Origin: Thiorhodovibrio sp.
GTDB lineage: Bacteria > Pseudomonadota > Gammaproteobacteria > Chromatiales > Chromatiaceae
NCBI GenBank assembly: GCA_007128075.1
Contig: SKYD01000015.1
Span: 1 to 9,832 of the forward strand
Length of the DNA: 9,832 bases
Direction of reading: 5' to 3'
Below are positions 5,069 to 9,832 of this stretch, one piece after another. The notes under the pieces were generated by a model. That model worked only from the letters and a program-made list of their open reading frames with translations, did no database searches and was not told the DNA's origin. A program made the translations under genes and the position numbers. Every line of letters starts with the position of its first letter. Position 1 is the first letter of the stretch.

Positions 5069-8000
5069 TCACGCATCGTTAGCAAGACCGTTGGTTTCTC
5101 GCCAATTCAGCAACAGCGACAGCGCGGCATCGTAATCAAAGTTCTCGATCAGTTGCTTGAGTTTGGCTGCTTCGGCTGCGTCCATCTGCTGTTCCATCCA
5201 GTGCGTAAACTGGCTGAGCTGATCGCTGTCGATCCATTCACCGCCACGCAGTGCGGCACAAAGTGCATCAAATTGTGGCGGAACTTGCTCGGTCGAGTGC
5301 TCGGTGACAGCCGGCAGCGTCGCCAGTTGCTCGCGCACCTTGGCTAAGGCTTCGCTAAATTGTGTGCGCAGTTCAGGGGCTAATGCGCCCGGTTGGGCGT
5401 ATTGGGCATCAATCGCGGTGGCAAGCGCGGCAAGCGAATGCGCACCCATAGTGCTCGCCAAACCTTTGAGAGTATGAATCATCCGCCGCGTCGAGGGCGC
5501 GCCAAACGAGTGCTCAAGTTGGCTGGCAAGATTGGTCATCTCGCCTTCAAGCTGTTCGCGGAAGCCATGCAGCAGTTTCAGATAAAACTGACTGTTGCCA
5601 TCAAAATTTGCCACCGCTTGTTGGGTATCAAAATCGACCAGCGTTGCAAAAAATTTGGCACTGGCTTCAGCTTGGGGCGCACTGGGTTGCGGTTGCATGG
5701 CACTGGCATCCAGCCACTGACTCAGGGTGCGATAGAGCTGCTTGCTATCAATCGGCTTGGCAAGATGATCGTTGCACCCCACCTCCAACGCCCGCGCCCG
5801 ATCCTGCTCCATTGCCGCTGCCGACAAGGCAATCAGCGGCAGTTGGGGATGCTGCTCGCGGAGCAGACGCGCTGCCTCAAAGCCATCCATCACCGGCATT
5901 TGCAAATCCAGCAACACCAGATCCACTGCGGTCTCGGCAATGATCTCCACTGCCTCAGCGCCGTGGTTTGCCACCTTCACTGTCGCTCCGGTTTTGTTGA
6001 GAATCGCTCGGGCAACCTCTTGATTGAGTGTATTGTCTTCGGCTAACAGAATGGTGCGACCGCTAAAATCCGGAATCACAAAGGCGGATGACAATGGTGT
6101 CCGTTTGGTCGCGCCCAGTGCCTCACTCATCGCTTGAGCCAGCGCGGGGGCGGTCACTGGTTTGCTTAAAAAGGCATTGAATAAATGGCTGCATGGGGTT
6201 AAATCAGCACAGTTATATGCACTGATGATGATAGTCGGGATATCTGTGGATTTTAAGCGACCTTGCTGGCGCAATTGATGCAGATGCTCAAGTGCCTCAG
6301 CGCCGTTAAGCTCACCGGGCATTTTCCAGTCCATCAAAATCAGGCTGAATGGATTGCCCGACTGTTCAGCAATCATCACGCGGTTGACTGCCGCCCGTCC
6401 GCTGGCGGCTTCTTCAACCGTGCAGCGCAACTGCAACAACAGTTCGCGCAAAATATCGCGGGCATCGGGGTGATCGTCCACGAGCAACACGCGGGTTCCC
6501 GGCGGAATCTGCGGTGCAACTTCGGCTTGGTGGTGGGTGCCGGGGGATGCTTGATAGGGCAGGCTCAGTTCAAAATAAAAACAGCTTCCGACCCCAGGGC
6601 TGGAATCCAGCTCCAGGGTTCCCCCCATGTGCTCAATCAGCCGCTGACTGATCACCAACCCCAGCCCGGTGCCGCCATATTTGCGGGTGGTCGAGCTATC
6701 GGCCTGCGAAAATGCCTGAAACAGCTTGGCTTGTTGGGCGGCATCCATGCCAATGCCAGTATCACGCACCTCAAAGCGCAGGTGCAGGTTGACAGCATCC
6801 ACCTGACGCTGCTCAATCGCCAGCTCGACCTGGCCGGTCTCGGTGAATTTAATGGCATTGCTGAGCAGATTGGTCAACACCTGCCCTAGCCGCAGCCCAT
6901 CGCCGATCAGCGTGGGAAGGTCATTGGGCGTGATGCGGAACAATAACTCAATGCCCTTATTGCCCGCTGGGGTGCTAAACAGCGTTTTCATCTGATCGAG
7001 CACCTCATCGAGCTGAAATGGGTGTGCATCCAGCTCCAGCTTGCCGGCCTCAATTTTGGAATAATCCAGAATGTCGTTGATAATGGCGAGCAACATCCGC
7101 GATGAATTGAGAATTTTGGTCAGATAATCGCGCTGCTTGTCATTAAGTTCGGTATCCAGCAACAGCTCACTCAGCCCAATCACCGCATTCATCGGGGTGC
7201 GGATCTCATGGCTCATGTTGGCAAGAAACTGGCTTTTTGCCTGATTAGCGTGTTCAGCCGCCTGCTGTGCCTGTTTGATCTCAGTCAGATCATTGTAAAC
7301 GGCGACGACCTCGCCCGATGAGAGCCGAAACACCGTATTTTCGCGCCAGGCTTGCAGCCGCTCATCGTCATAAAACGCCAGCGGCAGATAGGCATCCTGA
7401 CCAGTGCGCATGACCTGCTCAAAGGTTGCCAACAGCCCCATCTCGCCCACCTGCGGAAAACACTCGGTCAACCGCCGCCCAATCACCTGATCGCGGGTGA
7501 TCTGATCGATGCGCTCGGCAGCAGCATTGTAATCAACAAATACAAAATCCGTGCCATCCGCCACTGGCTCAAACACGGACACTCCGCTGCCAGTTTTTTC
7601 AAAAATTCCCCAGAAGCGTTCTTTTTCAGCCTCAAGCGCCTGTTTGGCTAATTGCGCCTCGGTGACATCGACATCACTGCCGCGATAGCCGACAAGCTGC
7701 CCTGCGGCATCGAGCAGCGGAAAGGCATGGGTAGCAACCCACACCTGTCGCCCGTGTTTGGTGATGATGGCATTGATCAGCCCATTAAAGGATTGCTGTT
7801 GGGCAAAGGCAGCAAACACTTGGGCAGTAAAGACCTCGCGCCCTTGGGCAGGATGCAGCTCATAAAAATGGCGGTGGTTGATCAGCTCGGCGGGCGAATA
7901 CTCCCAGACAATTTCGGCGACCTCACTGACATAAGTGTACCTTCCGTTGTGATCGACCTCCCAGGTCACGGTGCGGCTTTGGGTCGCCAGTTGACGCAGC

Positions 8001-9832
8001 CGCTCCTCGCGTTCTGCCAGTGCCTGTTGCGCCTGTTTAATCTGCGAGATGTCCTGAATAATCGACCAGATGACCTCGCGGCCATCGACATCCTGAGTCT
8101 TAAAGCCATTGAGCAACACCGGATAGCGGCTGCCATCTTTGTGGATGTATTCTTTTTCATAAGGGCCATAGCGCCCGGTGGTGCGCAGCGACTCCAGTTG
8201 CGCCTGTTCAGCCGCAAGATAGTCTTTGGGGGTCACCTCCCAATAGGAAAGCTGTTGAAATTCTTCAAGGGTATAGCCGGCTGGCTCATGAATGGCGCGA
8301 TTGAGTTCTAAAAATTGGCCGGTATGAAAATCGTTCATCGCAATGCCCACTGGCGAGGATTCAAACAGCCCGCGCCATTTGGCTTCCTGAGCGGCAAGAT
8401 GACGCGCCGCCCGCACCCGCTCGGTCACATCTTCATTGACCCCCACCACGCGGGTGACTTCACCTTGCGCATTGCGCCGCACCCGCGCCAGCCCGCGCAA
8501 GATGCGCAGCTCGCCATTATCGTCACGCCGAATCGGGATTTCGATATCAAAGGGCTGGTTGTGCTCGACCAGCGCACGAAATGCGTTTTCAGCATCAGCC
8601 ACTGCCTCGGGCACAATCCGCGCTTTCCAATCCTCGTAACGATGGTGAAAGTCTTTTGCTTCAATCCCATACAGCTTGAACATCTGCGCATCCCAGATCA
8701 GATGATCTTGGAACACATCATAGTCCCAGATGCCAAGCTCAGCCGATTCAGTGGCGAGCTTGAGCCGTTCTTCGCTGTCATGCAGCGAACGCTCAATTTG
8801 TTTGTACTGGCTAATGTCTCTAAAGACACATAAAAAATACGGCCGCTGCTGTAATTCAAGATGGACCACCGAAACACTGACATCAAGCAGATGCCCGTCG
8901 CGGTGGCGGTGACGGGTTTCAAAATCATCGCGTCCCTGAGCGATAATTTTCTGAATATGCTGCTCGATCTCCTCGGGGGTTTCCACTGCCTCATAATCGG
9001 CAATGGTCAACTGCGCAAACTCCTCGGCACTGTAGCCGAGTTGCTCATGGGCAAGACGATTAAACTGCACCGATTGCGCGGTTGTGGCATCAATCAACAA
9101 GGTGGCATCGGGATATAACTCAAACAGGGTGCGAAATTTTTGTTCTTGTTCATGCAGCGCCGTTTTGGTAGCGATCTCTTCGGTTTGATCGAGCAAATAA
9201 CCGCGCACCACCGTTGTCTGCCCTTGGTCGTCGTATTCGGGGACTGAATGGTCATAAAACCAACGATAGCTGCCCTGGGCATCGCGGATGCGGTAACGCT
9301 GCTCGCATGCTGGCGCGTGTGCCTGAAATGCCGCATGCATTTGCTGATAAATCGTCGGCAGATCATCAGGATGCACCAAGGTGGTGAACGACATGCCCGA
9401 GGTGATGAGCTGGTTGGCACTGAAGCCTAAAATCGCCTCCACATTGGGCGACACATAATCGAGCGACCAGTCAAGCTCAGGTCGCCACACGCACACGATC
9501 ACCGGGCCGCCGTTAAACAACTGCAATTCGCGTTGCAGATTTTGTTTGAGCTGATCGAGTTGTTGCTGATGCTGTTTGAGCAGATGAAACCAGCGGTTGT
9601 AATACAGATTGACCAAATCTTTTTGGCTGATCAAGCCGCTGAGTTGCCCCTTGGGATTGACCACCACCACCCGCTTGATTTTGTGTTTGCGACAAAAGGT
9701 CAGCGCGTCGGCGATGGTCGCCTCTTCGTCCAAGGTGCGTAAGGGCGCGCTCATGTAGGCGCTCACCGGGTGTTCGAGCTTGATGCCCTGATCAAACAGA
9801 TTGATCAGATCGCGCTGGGTGAGGATGCCCAC
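5069..9832 (-). CDS. CBS/multi-PAS hybrid sensor histidine kinase with two receivers and HPt (N-terminus outside window)
   Basis: 1587 residues are visible. The frame stays open to the window edge, and its first residues (GILTQRDLINLF) are the end of a CBS domain, so the true start lies beyond 9832. Domain order by visible residue: end of CBS 1 (1-13), CBS 2 (about 22-78), helical linker (80-105), PAS-like domains at about 106-217, 232-347, 355-475, 485-598, 610-725 and 738-855, HisKA (about 865-932) with phosphoacceptor His875 in SHEIRTP, HATPase with N-box NLLSNAIKFT (Asn992), DTGIG (1024-1028) and GGTGLGL (1053-1059). Receiver 1 has D1119/D1120, Asp1168 and Lys1224. Receiver 2 has E1265/D1266, Asp1309 and Lys1359. 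HPt has His1453 in MIHTLKGLASTMGA. A helical tail (about 1520-1577) follows. No transmembrane segment is visible, so this part is cytoplasmic; CBS domains usually bind adenine nucleotides and PAS domains small ligands or cofactors. All phosphorelay residues are intact. It is the first gene of the apparent transporter operon; there is no DNA-binding domain. Confidence 0.94.
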   Translation of the reverse strand: MGILTQRDLINLFDQGIKLEHPVSAYMSAPLRTLDEEATIADALTFCRKHKIKRVVVVNPKGQLSGLISQKDLVNLYYNRWFHLLKQHQQQLDQLKQNLQRELQLFNGGPVIVCVWRPELDWSLDYVSPNVEAILGFSANQLITSGMSFTTLVHPDDLPTIYQQMHAAFQAHAPACEQRYRIRDAQGSYRWFYDHSVPEYDDQGQTTVVRGYLLDQTEEIATKTALHEQEQKFRTLFELYPDATLLIDATTAQSVQFNRLAHEQLGYSAEEFAQLTIADYEAVETPEEIEQHIQKIIAQGRDDFETRHRHRDGHLLDVSVSVVHLELQQRPYFLCVFRDISQYKQIERSLHDSEERLKLATESAELGIWDYDVFQDHLIWDAQMFKLYGIEAKDFHHRYEDWKARIVPEAVADAENAFRALVEHNQPFDIEIPIRRDDNGELRILRGLARVRRNAQGEVTRVVGVNEDVTERVRAARHLAAQEAKWRGLFESSPVGIAMNDFHTGQFLELNRAIHEPAGYTLEEFQQLSYWEVTPKDYLAAEQAQLESLRTTGRYGPYEKEYIHKDGSRYPVLLNGFKTQDVDGREVIWSIIQDISQIKQAQQALAEREERLRQLATQSRTVTWEVDHNGRYTYVSEVAEIVWEYSPAELINHRHFYELHPAQGREVFTAQVFAAFAQQQSFNGLINAIITKHGRQVWVATHAFPLLDAAGQLVGYRGSDVDVTEAQLAKQALEAEKERFWGIFEKTGSGVSVFEPVADGTDFVFVDYNAAAERIDQITRDQVIGRRLTECFPQVGEMGLLATFEQVMRTGQDAYLPLAFYDDERLQAWRENTVFRLSSGEVVAVYNDLTEIKQAQQAAEHANQAKSQFLANMSHEIRTPMNAVIGLSELLLDTELNDKQRDYLTKILNSSRMLLAIINDILDYSKIEAGKLELDAHPFQLDEVLDQMKTLFSTPAGNKGIELLFRITPNDLPTLIGDGLRLGQVLTNLLSNAIKFTETGQVELAIEQRQVDAVNLHLRFEVRDTGIGMDAAQQAKLFQAFSQADSSTTRKYGGTGLGLVISQRLIEHMGGTLELDSSPGVGSCFYFELSLPYQASPGTHHQAEVAPQIPPGTRVLLVDDHPDARDILRELLLQLRCTVEEAASGRAAVNRVMIAEQSGNPFSLILMDWKMPGELNGAEALEHLHQLRQQGRLKSTDIPTIIISAYNCADLTPCSHLFNAFLSKPVTAPALAQAMSEALGATKRTPLSSAFVIPDFSGRTILLAEDNTLNQEVARAILNKTGATVKVANHGAEAVEIIAETAVDLVLLDLQMPVMDGFEAARLLREQHPQLPLIALSAAAMEQDRARALEVGCNDHLAKPIDSKQLYRTLSQWLDASAMQPQPSAPQAEASAKFFATLVDFDTQQAVANFDGNSQFYLKLLHGFREQLEGEMTNLASQLEHSFGAPSTRRMIHTLKGLASTMGAHSLAALATAIDAQYAQPGALAPELRTQFSEALAKVREQLATLPAVTEHSTEQVPPQFDALCAALRGGEWIDSDQLSQFTHWMEQQMDAAEAAKLKQLIENFDYDAALSLLLNWRETNGLANDA

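Noticed and set aside
7652..8311. Plus-strand open frames within the kinase gene (here and elsewhere from 5393 to 9742)
   Set aside because: All lie antisense to an uninterrupted kinase frame with intact domains and are explained by its codon composition.
9830..9832. GTG at the window edge as start of the kinase
   Set aside because: It encodes the Val of the VGILTQRDL motif at the end of a CBS domain, so it is internal; the real start is outside the window.

Overview
This window looks like chromosomal DNA of a gammaproteobacterium with moderate to slightly high GC. The evidence is a DusB-type tail, CcmH/CcmI cytochrome c maturation proteins of the proteobacterial System I type, and a very large CBS/PAS hybrid histidine kinase of the kind common in purple sulfur and other sulfur-oxidising gammaproteobacteria. 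The lineage below class level is a guess. There are no RNA genes, CRISPR arrays or intact insertion sequences.

Layout. Positions 1-158 hold the 3' end of a plus-strand gene, most likely dusB (tRNA dihydrouridine synthase). A gap of about 350 bases follows with no convincing gene; it contains AT-rich inverted repeats and one strong 28-bp GC-rich palindrome at 448-475. A minus-strand gene (511-1164) encodes an unfamiliar three-part protein: a ribbon-helix-helix-like N-terminus, an Arg-rich linker with a 22-residue tandem period, a coiled coil, and a C-terminal segment like the DNA-binding part of large serine recombinases. Divergent from it, after only 32 bases, is the plus-strand pair ccmH-ccmI (1197-2563), overlapping by ATGA. 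The rest of the ccm operon is not in the window.

From 2523 to the right edge everything is on the minus strand and is packed like one operon. Read in its own direction it runs: hybrid histidine kinase (N-terminus beyond the window), NitT/TauT-type periplasmic binding protein with a Tat signal, membrane permease, ATPase. The last two junctions are overlapping stop/start codons, and the kinase-binding protein gap is only about 40 bases. The ATPase gene ends inside the 3' end of ccmI.

How the genes may work together. The binding protein, permease and ATPase form a complete importer for a small molecule, probably an anion or organic compound of the nitrate/sulfonate/taurine class; the substrate cannot be read from the sequence. 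The kinase carries CBS, six PAS-like domains, HisKA, HATPase, two receiver domains and an HPt domain, so it holds a whole phosphorelay but no DNA-binding output. The main hypothesis is that kinase and importer form one sensing/uptake module.
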